This document shows, in pieces, positions 52,842 through 63,600 of a stretch of DNA of 64,000 bases. The stretch spans positions 285,127 to 349,126 of the forward strand of contig NZ_QAOH01000002.1 of assembly GCF_003050785.1 (NCBI RefSeq), given 5' to 3'. The first letter of the stretch is position 1. Every line of letters starts with the position of its first letter. Both the position numbers and the translations under genes were made by a program. The notes beneath the pieces are model-generated. The model saw nothing but the letters and a program-made list of their open reading frames with translations, made no database searches and was not told the DNA's origin. Source of the stretch: Celeribacter persicus. Lineage in GTDB: Bacteria > Pseudomonadota > Alphaproteobacteria > Rhodobacterales > Rhodobacteraceae.

Positions 52842-53969
52842 TTATTCCGCCGCGTCCTGCGCATTGGCGGCCTCAAGCTCCGCGGCTTTTTTCTCGACCT
52901 GTTCGACGATATGCTCGATCATGCTCTCGTTTGACATTTTGTGGTCCTGTTTGCCGCCCAGATAGACCATGCCGTGACCTGCTCCGCCGCCAGTCCAGCC
53001 GACATCGGTCATCAAAGCCTCGCCCGGCCCGTTCACCACGCAACCGATGATGGAAAGGCTCATCGGCGTCTTGATATGCTCAAGGCGCTTTTCCAGTTCC
53101 TCCACGGTTTTGATCACGTCAAAGCCCTGACGCGCGCAGGACGGACAGGAAATGATATTCACACCGCGATGGCGCAGACCCAGAGATTTCAGAATCTCAT
53201 AGCCGACCTTGACCTCTTCGACCGGATCGGCGGAGAGCGACACGCGCAGCGTATCGCCGATACCCATCCAGAGAAGCTGGCCCATACCGATGGCGGATTT
53301 GATCGTGCCGGACATCAGCCCGCCCGCCTCGGTGATCCCGAGGTGGATGGGCGCATCGGTGGCCTCGGCCAGTTGCTGATAGGCGGCGGAGGCCATGAAG
53401 ACGTCGGAGGCTTTCACCGAAATCTTGAAATTGTGGAAATCGTTGTCTTCGAGGATTTTGATGTGATCCATGCCGCTTTCGACCATCGCGTCGGGGCACG
53501 GCTCACCGTATTTCTCCAGAAGATGCTTTTCGAGCGATCCCGCATTGACGCCGATACGGATCGAACAATTGTGATCCCGCGCCGCCTGAATCACATCCTT
53601 GACGCGTTTCTCATCGCCGATATTGCCCGGATTGATGCGCAGACAGGCCGCGCCCGCCTCCGCCGCCTCGATGCCGCGCATGTAATGGAAATGAATGTCA
53701 GCGACGATGGGCACCGGGCTTTCGCGGCAGATTTCCTTGAGCGCGGCAGAGCTTTCTTTGTCCGGCACGGAGACCCGCACGATGTCGGCGCCCGCCTCGG
53801 CGGCGCGGATCACCTGATCCAGCGTCGCCTTGACGTCATGGGTCAGCGTGTTGGTCATGGTCTGCACGGAAATCGGCGCATCGCCCCCCACGGGCACATT
53901 GCCAACCCAGATCTTGCGACTCACACGACGGTCTATGTTGCGCCAGGGACGGACAGGGTTGTGCGACAT
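52842..53969 (-). CDS. ispG: 4-hydroxy-3-methylbut-2-enyl diphosphate synthase
   Basis: 375 residues from the ATG at 53969 (AAGAGG upstream). IspG (GcpE) is the penultimate enzyme of the MEP isoprenoid pathway, converting MEcPP to HMBPP with a 4Fe-4S cluster. Cluster ligands are visible: Cys 275 and Cys 278 in SCPSCARQG and Cys 310 in [12 protein letters not shown]. The TIM-barrel opening [21 protein letters not shown] is standard. It lies 101 bases after rodZ on the same strand, a common alphaproteobacterial pairing. Confidence 0.96.
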   Translation of the reverse strand: MSHNPVRPWRNIDRRVSRKIWVGNVPVGGDAPISVQTMTNTLTHDVKATLDQVIRAAEAGADIVRVSVPDKESSAALKEICRESPVPIVADIHFHYMRGIEAAEAGAACLRINPGNIGDEKRVKDVIQAARDHNCSIRIGVNAGSLEKHLLEKYGEPCPDAMVESGMDHIKILEDNDFHNFKISVKASDVFMASAAYQQLAEATDAPIHLGITEAGGLMSGTIKSAIGMGQLLWMGIGDTLRVSLSADPVEEVKVGYEILKSLGLRHRGVNIISCPSCARQGFDVIKTVEELEKRLEHIKTPMSLSIIGCVVNGPGEALMTDVGWTGGGAGHGMVYLGGKQDHKMSNESMIEHIVEQVEKKAAELEAANAQDAAE

Positions 53970-54070
53970 GGGAGCCTCTTTTTGCGAAACGCGTTTGAGC
54001 CTTTAGATAGGCTTCTGCACTCTGGGGAGCAAGCACGCTTCGCCTGTTTTACCGGCCTTTGGCCTGCGAC

Positions 54071-55279
54071 TTATTCCGCGTTTTGTGCGACGCGGAACAT
54101 TTCCGCGACGCTGTCATTTGCGGCCAGATCGACGGATTGGTAGCTGTCCGATACGTCGGCAACAGAGAGCGCGACATTCTTGACCACTTCGCCCGATGCT
54201 CCGACCGGGCCAAAGGCCTGACCGTTCACGGCGAAATAGAGGCCTCCGCCATTGCCGGTCCGCAGCACAGGCGCCTGTTCCATCGCGGGCACGACATAGC
54301 GTTCGCCCGCATCGAGGATTTTCTCGAAAATCACCGAGCCATCGGCAGCCTGCACCCGGACCCAGGACGGGCGCACCGCCACCAGCACAAGCTGCGGCGC
54401 ATCCCCGGCGGTGACCTGAACCGGCGTGCCGTCCGTCCCGGACAGGGCCGCATCGGCAATCAGGTTGGACATATCGTCGAGGATCGCTTCGCGCTCGGCG
54501 GCCTGAGTTTCGCCTGCAAGCGCACCCACGCTGCGCGGATCGAGCGTTGCAATCGGCCCGTCACGCGGCACCAGAACCGGCACGTCGAGCGCCTGCGGAC
54601 GATAAAGACGATCCAGCGCTTCGGCCGAGGGCGTGGCAAGGCTCACACTTTCGTCCATCCCGGCCACAACCGTCCGATCACCGCCCAGCGGGGCCACTTC
54701 GGAAATCACGCCGGGGGCCTGATCCACAGGGGCGAGTTTGACCTTTTGAATTTCCTGCAACACGGTCCAGCCGCCGTAGCCGATCACGCCCAGAAGCGCG
54801 AGCAGCACCGCAGAAGAACCCAGCGCACCCGGTTCGATTCGGGAGAAAAAGCTTTGCCCACGCGGCACGAAGGGCGCATTGGGATCGGCGAAAGGATCGG
54901 ACACCGTGGTTTTTTGTGCCGTTTTGGTCGGCCCTTTGCGCTTGCTCGACGCCTGCGGCGACATCCCGTGAACAACGGCAAAACCGCTCTCCTGACAGAA
55001 ACGGGAAAACGCCCAGTCGGGATCGAGATCGAGATAACGGGCATAGGAGCGCACGTAACCTGCGATGAAGCCCTGGGTTTCGAAAACGGAGGGGTCGGCA
55101 TTCTCGATCGCGGCGATATAGGTCGCCTTGATCTTCAGCTCACGCTGCACGTCGAGAAGGGATTTGCCGATGGTTGCGCGTTCACCGCGCATGATGTCCC
55201 CGAGTTTCAGCTCGAAGTCATCAAACCCACGAGGATGTTCCAGTTCCTCGACAGGTGGTTTGCTCCACCGCCCGATCAT
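54071..55279 (-). CDS. rodZ: RodZ-like helix-turn-helix cell-shape protein
   Basis: 402 residues. A cytoplasmic HTH_25 domain (about 22-95, LGDIMRGERATIGKSLLDVQRELKI) binds MreB in the family. A basic linker (KRKGPTKTAQK) leads to one membrane helix (about 154-174, GSSAVLLALLGVIGYGGWTVL) and a periplasmic DUF4115 beta domain near the C-terminus (about 300-370). It organises the elongasome and rod shape. It lies between hemA and ispG on the minus strand. Confidence 0.88.
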   Translation of the reverse strand: MIGRWSKPPVEELEHPRGFDDFELKLGDIMRGERATIGKSLLDVQRELKIKATYIAAIENADPSVFETQGFIAGYVRSYARYLDLDPDWAFSRFCQESGFAVVHGMSPQASSKRKGPTKTAQKTTVSDPFADPNAPFVPRGQSFFSRIEPGALGSSAVLLALLGVIGYGGWTVLQEIQKVKLAPVDQAPGVISEVAPLGGDRTVVAGMDESVSLATPSAEALDRLYRPQALDVPVLVPRDGPIATLDPRSVGALAGETQAAEREAILDDMSNLIADAALSGTDGTPVQVTAGDAPQLVLVAVRPSWVRVQAADGSVIFEKILDAGERYVVPAMEQAPVLRTGNGGGLYFAVNGQAFGPVGASGEVVKNVALSVADVSDSYQSVDLAANDSVAEMFRVAQNAE

Positions 55280-55388
55280 GAGCCTGCCCCAAGTTGATCC
55301 TGTCCCAATGGGGTTCCTGACGATTCGCCGAAACCCCTTGGAACAGTGTTACCACATGCTCAAACCGACCGCACAGCAGATATGCGTT

Positions 55389-56618
55389 TCAGCCGGCCAA
55401 TTCGGCACGATTCAGCGCACAGTGGCTCCACAAAGCGTCAAGAGCCTTGATCAGGTGATCCATCTCGTTCGGACCGTGCACCGGCGAGGGCGTAAAGCGC
55501 AGCCGCTCGGTCCCGCGCGGCACGGTCGGGAAGTTCACCGGCTGCACATAGATACCATACTGTTCAAGCATCATGTCCGACATCAATTTCGTGTGTTTCG
55601 GATCGCCCACGATCAGCGGCACGATATGCGAACCGTTATCGGTGATCGGCAGACCGAGGCCTTTGAGACGGGTCTTGAGGATTTTCGCCTGGGTCTGATG
55701 CGCTTCGCGCAGTTTCACACCACCCTCGCCCTTCAGGAAAGCGATGGAGGCCGCAGCGCCTGCGGCCACCGCCGGCGGGATCGAGGTCGTAAAGATGAAC
55801 CCCGGCGCATAAGACCGTATGGCATCACACATTTTCTCGGAGGCTGCGATATAGCCGCCGAACACACCGAACGCCTTACCCAGTGTGCCGTTGATGATGT
55901 CGATCCGGTCCATCAGACCGTCACGCTCGGCCACACCGCCACCCCGCGCACCGTACATGCCCACGGCATGCACCTCGTCGAGATAGGTCAGCGCGTTGAA
56001 TTCGTCGGCGATGTCGCAAATCTCTCTGATCGGGCCGAAATCGCCATCCATCGAATAGACCGACTCGAAGGCGATCAGCTTCGGCGCTTCCGGATCGTCG
56101 GCGGCCAGCAGCTCGCGCAGGTGATCGAGATCGTTGTGGCGGAAGATACGCTTGGCGCCGCCGTTGCGGCGGATGCCTTCGATCATCGAAGCGTGGTTCA
56201 GTTCATCGGAATAGATGATCAGCCCCGGAAACAGCGTCGGCAGGGTCGAAAGCGTTGCGTCATTGGCAATATAGGCCGAGGAGAAGACCAGCGCGGCTTC
56301 CTTGCCATGAAGATCGGCCAGTTCGGCTTCGAGACGTTTGTGATAGACGGTGGTGCCCGAAATGTTGCGCGTGCCGCCGGAACCGGCGCCGGTGGCGTCC
56401 ACGGCTTCCTTCATCGCGGCGATCACAACCGGGTTCTGCCCCATGCCGAGATAATCGTTGCCGCACCAGACGGTGACCGGCTGTTCGTTGCCATCGGGGC
56501 GGGTCCATGTGGCGTGCGGGAATTGCCCGCGCTTGCGCTCGATGTCGATGAAGGTGCGATAGCGCCCTTCGTCGTGCAAACGTTGGATCGCCTCGTCAAG
56601 CTTCGCCGTGTAGTCCAC
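55389..56618 (-). CDS. hemA: 5-aminolevulinate synthase
   Basis: 409 residues from a GTG at 56618 with AAAGGA upstream. It condenses glycine and succinyl-CoA to 5-aminolevulinate, the first step of haem and bacteriochlorophyll synthesis in alphaproteobacteria (Shemin route). PLP Lys 248 lies in [10 protein letters not shown], and [36 protein letters not shown] and [11 protein letters not shown] are near-identical to Rhodobacter HemA. The 5' region holds a possible FNR-type box and another inverted repeat, in line with oxygen control of hemA in Rhodobacter. Confidence 0.96.
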   Translation of the reverse strand: MDYTAKLDEAIQRLHDEGRYRTFIDIERKRGQFPHATWTRPDGNEQPVTVWCGNDYLGMGQNPVVIAAMKEAVDATGAGSGGTRNISGTTVYHKRLEAELADLHGKEAALVFSSAYIANDATLSTLPTLFPGLIIYSDELNHASMIEGIRRNGGAKRIFRHNDLDHLRELLAADDPEAPKLIAFESVYSMDGDFGPIREICDIADEFNALTYLDEVHAVGMYGARGGGVAERDGLMDRIDIINGTLGKAFGVFGGYIAASEKMCDAIRSYAPGFIFTTSIPPAVAAGAAASIAFLKGEGGVKLREAHQTQAKILKTRLKGLGLPITDNGSHIVPLIVGDPKHTKLMSDMMLEQYGIYVQPVNFPTVPRGTERLRFTPSPVHGPNEMDHLIKALDALWSHCALNRAELAG

Positions 56619-56673
56619 TTTTTATCCTTTCGCGCGTCTCAGGTCTGCCTCTTTTAGCGGCACAAAATGAAAA

Positions 56674-56699
56674 TTGCGACTCATATTCACATTTCGCAA
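56674..56699. promoter_or_regulatory. Inverted repeat in the hemA leader
   Basis: TTGCGA and TCGCAA are perfect 6-base arms 14 bases apart, 56-81 bases before hemA. It could be an operator or a weak hairpin; no regulator is known to me for this sequence. Confidence 0.3.
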
Positions 56700-56784
56700 G
56701 ATAATGCCGCGACCAGACCCCTGTCAGTGCTGAGTAAGCCTTGTCGTACCCCGCCCTTTTAGAATGACTAAAAACCCCTTCTGA

Positions 56785-56798
56785 ATGATCTATGTCAA
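56785..56798 (-). promoter_or_regulatory. FNR/FnrL-like box upstream of hemA
   Basis: On the minus strand TTGACATAGATCAT matches TTGAT-N4-ATCAA in 8 of 10 fixed positions. It lies about 167 bases before hemA. Rhodobacter hemA is known to be FnrL-controlled, which raises the plausibility. The left half is also a perfect -35 hexamer. Confidence 0.45.
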
Positions 56799-56879
56799 CC
56801 CGTGCTCGCGACTGGACACCAGGTTTCAGAAGCGTAAGCTGCGGCAAAACATCCCGAGCACGATCAAAGGTTTCCGATA

Positions 56880-58265
56880 ATGAACACACGTCTCGATCCG
56901 GTGCTGTCGCGCATCGACGCCGATCTCGACCCTGCCCTCGAACGGTTGATGACATTCCTGCGCATCCCGTCGATCTCCACCGACCCGGCGCACAAGGCCG
57001 ATTGCAGGACTGCCGCGGAATGGCTTGTTGCCGATCTGAAATCCCTTGGCGCCGAGGCCGAGCTTTGCGACACGCCCGGTCATCCGATGGTCTGGGGAAA
57101 GATCGGATCAGGCAGCCCGCACCTCTTGTTCTACGGTCACTATGATGTGCAGCCGGTCGACCCGCTGTCGCTTTGGGATCACGATCCTTTCGCGCCCTTC
57201 ATCGAGGAGCGTGAGACCGGAAAGGTGATCCGCGGACGCGGCGCATCCGACGACAAGGGCCAGCTCATGACCTTCGTCGAGGCCTGTCGCGCCTGGATCG
57301 CCGAGCATGGCACTCTCCCCTGCACCATCACCTTCTTCTTCGAGGGAGAAGAGGAAAGTGGCTCGCCCTCGCTCATCCCCTTCATGGAGGCCAACAAGGA
57401 CAAGCTCGCGGCCGATCTCGCCCTGATCTGCGACACATCCATGGTTTCGCCGGGCGTGCCCTCCATCGCCTCGCAACTGCGCGGCATGCTCAAGGACGAG
57501 TTTACCCTGATCGGCCCGTCGATGGACCTGCACTCCGGTCATTACGGCGGCCCGGCACTCAACCCGCTGCGGGAAATCTCCAAAATTATCGCAAGTTTCC
57601 ACGACGATCAGGGCCGCGTCACCGTCAAGGATTTCTACGACGGCGTCGAGGAAGTCTCTGCTGAACAGCTCGCGCAATGGGAAAACTGCGGTTTTGACGA
57701 GAAGGATTATCTCGGAAACGCTGGCATGACGGTGGCCCATGGCGAGGCTGGCTATTCCACGCTGGAACAGCAATGGGCACGCCCGACGCTTGAGATCAAC
57801 GGGCTCTGGGGCGGCTATCAGGGCCCCGGCTCGAAAACCGTGATCCCCTCGGAAGCGCATTGCAAGATCACCTGCCGCCTTGTCGGCCAACAAGACCCCG
57901 ACAAGATCCGTGAAAACCTTCACGCCCATGTCGAGGCCCGGCTACCGGTCGATGCAAAAGTGGTCTGGGATCAGGACCTCGAAGGCTCGCCCGCCGCCGT
58001 GATGAACACCGCGCGTCCCGAATTCGAAGCCGCACGTCAGGCGCTCTCGGACGAGTGGAACCGTGAGGCGGTGTTTGCCGGCATGGGCGGTTCGATCCCG
58101 ATCGCGGGTTTCTTCACCACCATTCTCGGTCTCGATTCCATGCTGGTCGGCTATGCCGACGACGACGACCGCATTCACTCACCGAACGAGAAATACGGGC
58201 TGAAGAATTTCCACAAAGGTATCCGCTCCTGGGCCCGCATCCTCGACGCGGTATCGAAAGCCTGA
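56880..58265 (+). CDS. M20-family dipeptidase / metallopeptidase
   Basis: 461 residues. It is a cytosolic di-zinc exopeptidase, close to CNDP-type dipeptidases. Metal and catalytic residues are visible: His 87 and Asp 89 in GHYDVQPVDP, Asp 124 in GASDDKGQ, Glu 157-158 in FEGEEESGSPS, and later CDTSM and the dimerisation domain. A final IHSPNEKYGLKNFHKGI carries the last His ligand. It is divergent from hemA with 261 bases between starts. It has no obvious operon partner; the 311 bases after it are gene-free. Confidence 0.92.
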   Translation: MNTRLDPVLSRIDADLDPALERLMTFLRIPSISTDPAHKADCRTAAEWLVADLKSLGAEAELCDTPGHPMVWGKIGSGSPHLLFYGHYDVQPVDPLSLWDHDPFAPFIEERETGKVIRGRGASDDKGQLMTFVEACRAWIAEHGTLPCTITFFFEGEEESGSPSLIPFMEANKDKLAADLALICDTSMVSPGVPSIASQLRGMLKDEFTLIGPSMDLHSGHYGGPALNPLREISKIIASFHDDQGRVTVKDFYDGVEEVSAEQLAQWENCGFDEKDYLGNAGMTVAHGEAGYSTLEQQWARPTLEINGLWGGYQGPGSKTVIPSEAHCKITCRLVGQQDPDKIRENLHAHVEARLPVDAKVVWDQDLEGSPAAVMNTARPEFEAARQALSDEWNREAVFAGMGGSIPIAGFFTTILGLDSMLVGYADDDDRIHSPNEKYGLKNFHKGIRSWARILDAVSKA

Positions 58266-58576
58266 GCGGTGCCCGCAGTCTGGCGGAAACCAAGCCTTTT
58301 GGGATCACTCCGGAACGCCCCGCAGCGTTCCGGAATTTGCTGAGGATCAAAGTGTATCGCAGCGTCCCGCATGGACCACGAACGAATTGCGCCGCTTCAG
58401 CCATGCGACAGAACCTCAAACATGCGCTTTGGGATAATGCAGGTTGACGCGCTGCGCGTCCGACATGCTGCAACCAATGTCTCCAAGACCTTGGTTTTGA
58501 AACCGAAGCGCTTTTCATGACGCATGCGACACGCCACAAGTATCGGCGCGGCCAGCTCCCCCAGACGCAAAACACC
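58266..58576. other. Gene-free stretch after the M20 peptidase
   Basis: About 311 bases with one strong hairpin near its left end and no convincing coding sequence. Short open frames exist on both strands but lack ribosome-binding sites and recognisable motifs. I see no tRNA-like or mobile-element structure. It may be a decayed gene or a non-coding RNA region. Confidence 0.5.
58309..58334 (+). terminator. Hairpin after the M20 peptidase
   Basis: TCCGGAACGC and GCGTTCCGGA pair perfectly over 10 bases with a 6-base loop, 43 bases after the stop codon. Only a short ATTT follows, so it is a likely but imperfect terminator. Confidence 0.5.
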
Positions 58577-58795
58577 TCAGCCTTCCGCCGGTCTCTCCCC
58601 GCGGATCAGCTTCACGACCAACAGAACCCAGGGCAGCCCATGCATCGCCAGATCGAAAATGTCGATCAGTCGCGTGAGCGTCCCGGAGGCAAGCATCTTC
58701 AACTTCTCCCAGATATGCGGCTCCGGCACGAAAGGCGCGAGGCCAAGCGTGAGCGCCACCAGAACGAAAGTCGACAAGGGAATGGAATCGATCAT
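58577..58795 (-). CDS. Small membrane protein of unknown function (72 residues)
   Basis: Starts at the ATG at 58795, which has AGGAGA six bases upstream; another ATG two codons earlier is too close to the site. The protein has two hydrophobic stretches (about 6-22, PLSTFVLVALTLGLAPF, and 48-63, MHGLPWVLLVVKLIRG) separated by an amphipathic segment with EPHIWEKLKML. Close homologues seem common in Rhodobacteraceae and are sometimes labelled RND transporter, which its size does not support. It lies downstream of cheD on the same strand, but 229 bases away. Confidence 0.7.
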   Translation of the reverse strand: MIDSIPLSTFVLVALTLGLAPFVPEPHIWEKLKMLASGTLTRLIDIFDLAMHGLPWVLLVVKLIRGERPAEG

Positions 58796-59024
58796 CTTCA
58801 TTCTCCTTTCCTGCCTGTCTTTCTCGCCCGGTCCAAGGCGTTTCTCATACACACCGGCTGTCGGCATACCCCTGGGGCATAACAGGACGCACCCGAAAAG
58901 CGAGCACACACCCGAAAGCCTGACTCCCACTCATCTCAGTTTTCATTTTCTCAGCGAAAAGGCCTCCCCCAAATCGGGTCGCCACGGCGAACAAACACAC
59001 CAAGCCTCTCCGCAAAACCCGCTT

Positions 59025-59561
59025 TCAGAACAGTTCCAGATCGCTCGTTTGCTCCGTCACCGGCACAATCTCCACAACCAGCGATGCATCCGGGACCAGT
59101 TTTTGCCGGGCTTTCCCCAGAGCAGGCATGAATTCGACCCGACGCGCCAGCGTCCCGCCAAGGCTTTGGCCGTCACAGGGAATGTTCTCCCGCGCGAGAT
59201 AGGACAGAACGAACATGCCATTCTGGGTTCCGGCATCAGTCAGGCCCTTGTACATTTCCGCGCCGCCAAACACCTTGGCCCTGAGCCGTTCGCGCCTGGC
59301 ACCATGGCGGACCAAGCTGTTGATCAAAAGCTCCATGGCATGCGCACCGAACGAACTGACATCGCTGCGCATGGCTGGACCTTCGGGCAAAAGAAAATGG
59401 TTCATTCCCCCGATCCGCGCCACGGGATCCCACAGGCAAGTGGCCACGCAGGATCCGAGAATGGTGGAAATCACCACCTCTTCGCCGTCCCCGATCGCAT
59501 ATTCCCCTTGGGCAATATAAGTTCGGTTGCCAGCGTTCTGCTTCTCGGAAATCGCCGTCAT
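59025..59561 (-). CDS. cheD: Chemoreceptor glutamine deamidase CheD
   Basis: 178 residues from the ATG at 59561, which overlaps the cheB stop (four bases). CheD deamidates Gln residues on chemoreceptors. The catalytic triad is visible: Thr 33 and Cys 38 in STILGSCV and His 55 in GGMNHFLLP. SFGAHAMELLINSLVRHGA and KVFGGAEM are family signatures, with a normal length. It probably modifies the receptor encoded at the head of this operon. Confidence 0.93.
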   Translation of the reverse strand: MTAISEKQNAGNRTYIAQGEYAIGDGEEVVISTILGSCVATCLWDPVARIGGMNHFLLPEGPAMRSDVSSFGAHAMELLINSLVRHGARRERLRAKVFGGAEMYKGLTDAGTQNGMFVLSYLARENIPCDGQSLGGTLARRVEFMPALGKARQKLVPDASLVVEIVPVTEQTSDLELF

Positions 59562-60607
59562 GACGCCCCCACATGCACCGGGCTTTCGCATAGACGCAGG
59601 ATTTCGTCGCCAAACACATCGAGATCGGCCCATTGTTCGACCCCGCCAAGCTCTCCGGCCACACGTGGCATGCCGAAAACGATGCAGCTTTCCTCGCTTT
59701 GCCCAAGCGTTCTGGCTCCGGCGCTGCGCAGCGCGGCCATGCCTTCGGCTCCGTCGCCCCCCATCCCGGTCAAAATGCCCGCCACCACACACTGCGCTAT
59801 CGGTACGGCCGAGAGGAACATCGAGTCGACGGAGGGTCTGTGTCCGGAGACCGGCGAACCTTCATGTAGCCTGACCCGCAGACCGACAGGGCCATCGACA
59901 GGGCCACAGAGATTGAGATGAGAGGCGCCTCCGGGCGCGATCATCACCTTCCCCGGTTCCAGTTTGGCCCCATCACTTGCCAGCCCGACCCTGGGCGCGA
60001 CCAGAGTATCGAGGCGCGCAGCAAAGCTGACCAGAAACGGCTCCGGCATATGTTGCGTGATCAGAGTCGGCGGACAATTCGCCGGGAATCGCTGCAAAAT
60101 GCGTTCGATCGCATCCACGCCCCCCGTCGAGCCGCCAATCAGGCAAATCCTTTGAAAATTCCTTTCTCTATCCGGTTGCGGTCGGGGCAGCAGAGCACTG
60201 CGCGGAGTGGGAAGGCGCGCCCGCGCCGCCAGAACCACCATGTCCGAGAGTTTCGAAAAGTTTTTCAGCCCATCCCCGAACCTTGGCTTTTCCACACAGT
60301 CGACCGCGCCGAGGGCCATGGCCTCCACCGCAACATCGCTGCCATGGTGCGTCAGGGTCGAGACCATCACCACAGGCATCGGCCGATGCCGCATGAGGCG
60401 TCTGAGAAACTCGATCCCGCTCATGTTCGGCATCTCGACATCGAGCGTCATCACATCGGGGCGATACATGTTTACCGCGTCCCGAGCTTCGCGCGCCGTC
60501 GTCGCCTCGGCAACCACGTCAAGGCGTGAATCTGCCTCAAGGATCGAACGAATGAGACGACGCATCGTGGCCGAGTCGTCAACAATCAGAACACGTAGCG
60601 GTTTCAA
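59558..60607 (-). CDS. cheB: Chemotaxis protein-glutamate methylesterase CheB
   Basis: 349 residues from a TTG start at 60607, chosen because AAAGGAG lies just upstream and the sequence then begins MKPLRVLIVDDSA. The receiver domain has phospho-acceptor Asp 56 in MTLDVEMPNMSG. A linker (about 125-152) leads to the esterase with Ser 160 in IGGSTGG, His 186 in TQHMPEPF and Asp 285 in GMGGDGAEGM. It removes methyl groups from chemoreceptors to reset adaptation. It lies 42 bases after the receptor gene and overlaps cheD. Confidence 0.94.
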   Translation of the reverse strand: MKPLRVLIVDDSATMRRLIRSILEADSRLDVVAEATTAREARDAVNMYRPDVMTLDVEMPNMSGIEFLRRLMRHRPMPVVMVSTLTHHGSDVAVEAMALGAVDCVEKPRFGDGLKNFSKLSDMVVLAARARLPTPRSALLPRPQPDRERNFQRICLIGGSTGGVDAIERILQRFPANCPPTLITQHMPEPFLVSFAARLDTLVAPRVGLASDGAKLEPGKVMIAPGGASHLNLCGPVDGPVGLRVRLHEGSPVSGHRPSVDSMFLSAVPIAQCVVAGILTGMGGDGAEGMAALRSAGARTLGQSEESCIVFGMPRVAGELGGVEQWADLDVFGDEILRLCESPVHVGAS

Positions 60608-60649
60608 ACCAATCTCCTTTTACCGGCCCGGGCGCCGCACGCAGGTGGA

Positions 60650-63600
60650 TCAGAAATCTTCCCAGTCATCTTCGACCGGCGACGCCACCGGGGCGGGTGC
60701 ATTGACGACCTGTTTAACGGGCGACCTAAGAGGTTGGCGTTCTGGCTCATATCCCTCCATGGCTCTGATCTCCACCGACTTACTCATGCTGCGTTTGAAA
60801 TCCACCTGAACAGGCGCGAGGGGCTCAGTCTCTGCATTCTGAACTGTGCCGATCGCAAATCTCGACGTGGTCACATTCAGGTTTTCCGCTTCACGGGTCA
60901 AAGCATGGCTCGCGGCCGTGGTCTGTTCGAACATGGCAGCGTTTTGTTGAGTCACCTGATCGAGTTGGTTCACGGCCGCGTTGATTTCCGCAAGACCTGC
61001 GGACTGCTCCCGCGAGGAAACTGCAATTTCCGACACATTGTGAGAAATTTCGGACACCGACATCACGATGCCGCGCAATGCCTCGCCCGTCTCACCCACC
61101 AGACTCACGCCACGTTTCACTAAGATACCGGATTTCGAGATCAGATCGTTGATCTCACGCGCCGCCTCGGAAGACCGCTGCGCCAGGGCACGTACTTCGG
61201 AGGCCACCACCGCGAAACCGCGCCCCGCTTCCCCCGCACGAGCGGCTTCGACACCGGCGTTCAACGCCAAAAGGTTGGTCTGGAAGGCGATATCGTCGAT
61301 CACCGAGGTGATCTTGGAAATCTGGTCGGAAGAGGTTTCGATCTGACTCATCGCCTCGACCGCTTCCTGAACCACTTTACCGGAGGCCTCGGCATCGGCC
61401 TTGGCCGTATCGACCATTTCGGAGGCCTGTTTCGCCCCGTCTGCGGCCGAGCGGACCGAGGACGTCAGTTCATCGAGCGCCGTCGCGGTTTCTTCGAGCG
61501 TTGCAGCCTGTTTTTCGGTCCGGCGCGACAGGTCGTCCGCCGCGTTGGAAATCTCGGAGGCCTCGCCTCGGATCATATCGGCATTCTCGACCACATTACG
61601 CATGGCCGAAAGCAGGTTTTCAATGGCTTGGTTGAAATCGCCACGAAGCGTTTCGTATTCGGCGGAGAATTTCTCGTCGATACGCGAAGTCAGATCGCCC
61701 TGCGCCAGTTTCTTGAGACCGACCCGCAAACCTTCGACGACCCGATCCTGTTCCGCTTTCATTCGCTCGCGTTCGGCTTCCGCCGCCGCGAGAGCCGCCT
61801 GACTCTCGGTGATATCGGACCCCAGGAGGATGATACGGAAGGGGCGCCCGGAGGCATCTTTCACCGGGCTGAAGGTCCCTTCGAGGAGGGAAATGTTGCC
61901 CTCCTTGTCAAGCAGTTTGAACCGTCCGTGGATACTCTCTCCCTTGTTCAACCGCTCCCAGACATCGCCACGCTCAGCCGCCAGTTTCGCATCGAAGGCG
62001 AAAATCGCCTCATGGCCGCGACCGACCAGATCGGACGGGGCAACCCCCAACATGCGCGCAAAATTCGCATTGGCTTTCATCAGACGCCCGTCGATACCGA
62101 ACTCCGCCTTGGACTGGTTGCCATCGAGCGCGGTGATGACGGCCTCGTTGGTGCGAATGTCCGTGACATCCTTCCACTCCATCACGCAACCTATCTGTTC
62201 GCCATCGAGATCGACCACTGCGTTGACGTCCAGAGCGAAATGCACATCGCCTATCTTCATATCCGTCGAAAAGGGCATCCTGCCCGTGTCGGAGAGGATC
62301 GCGCGGATGCGATGCGGGTCCTTATGGAAAACGTCGATATTCTGCCCGACGATATGGTCGGCGTCGAACGCGCCAAACATTTCACGGAAAAGCGATTCAT
62401 TCTTCTTGAGTAGCGCATGCACGGCTGAGTTCGTATAGGTGATCGTGCAATCCTGATCGACCATCATTAAGGCCGCCGAGGACCCCTCGAACGCGGCTCC
62501 TTTAAAAAGACCGTCCCGCGTGGCCCGGTCCGCACGTCCGAGCGCATGGCGGAAATCGTCCAGAGCTCTGGCGATCTGTCCGATTTCATCACCACGTTCG
62601 ACGCCGGGCACATCCACGGAATAATTGCCTTCCGACACGGTGCGCATCGCTGCCTCCACACAGGTCAGCGGACGCGAAATCGTCCGGGCGATTAGATAGG
62701 CGATCAGAGCGACCAGAGCGGTCATGACAGCCCCCTGCCACATCATGGTCCGGGCCAGTGTCGTCGCAGGTTCCAGAATTTCCTCGATCATCTGCTCCGC
62801 GATCAGGCCCCAGGTCACGCCGTGATATTCGACCGGAAAAAACGCCGCGAGATGTTCATGAGGCTTGCCGTCATCAATCTCCAAATCCATCTCACGCAGG
62901 AGACCCGTTTCTCCGGCAATCACACGTTTGGCGGACTCCATGCTCAACGCGACATTGAGAATCTCATTTCCACTCCCATGGATCGTGTTGGAACGCAGGA
63001 AAAGATCGGAACCGACCAGATAGGAATCACCGGTTCTTCCAAGCCCCGTCGAACGCGTCGTGATCCGGTCGATTCGGTCGATGGGCATCTGGAAGGCGAT
63101 CACGCCCCGCGTCTCTCCACGCCGGTCCAGAACCGGAGCCGCAAGGAAAGCCGCCGGAGCGCCATGGGACGGCGCATATTTTTCGAAATCGGCAAAGAAG
63201 ATGCCTGGACCTTCCGCCGCAAGAGACTGTTGCAGGACCGTTCCGAGCCCCGTGTCGGCATAGTCCCCGTGCAGAAAATTGGTGGCGTAGTCCTGTTCCT
63301 TGAACACCGAATAGATCAGATCTCCGGAAAGCGAGAATACGAAGACATCGTAATAGCCCTTTTCCTCGACCAGATTACGGAAATATCCGTGATAAAGCTT
63401 GTGAACCTGACTGTAGGCCGAGCCATCCTGTGCGTAATCGAGCCGTTGCCTGAACCCCGGATCGTTGGGGTTGCGGTCGATATACCATTCCTTGAGATAA
63501 GCCGTGCGGTCGCCCTCCAGCGCCTCCCAAGCCTCCCCGAAGCCCCGGATGGCCGAGAGCACCGTCGGGTTTTCCGCCTGACTGCGCAGATCAATGTCGA

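Noticed and set aside
58371..58520. Possible 49-residue gene MDHERIAPLQ... in the gap after the M20 peptidase
   Set aside because: No ribosome-binding site, unremarkable composition, no recognised motif. It could be a remnant, but nothing supports expression.
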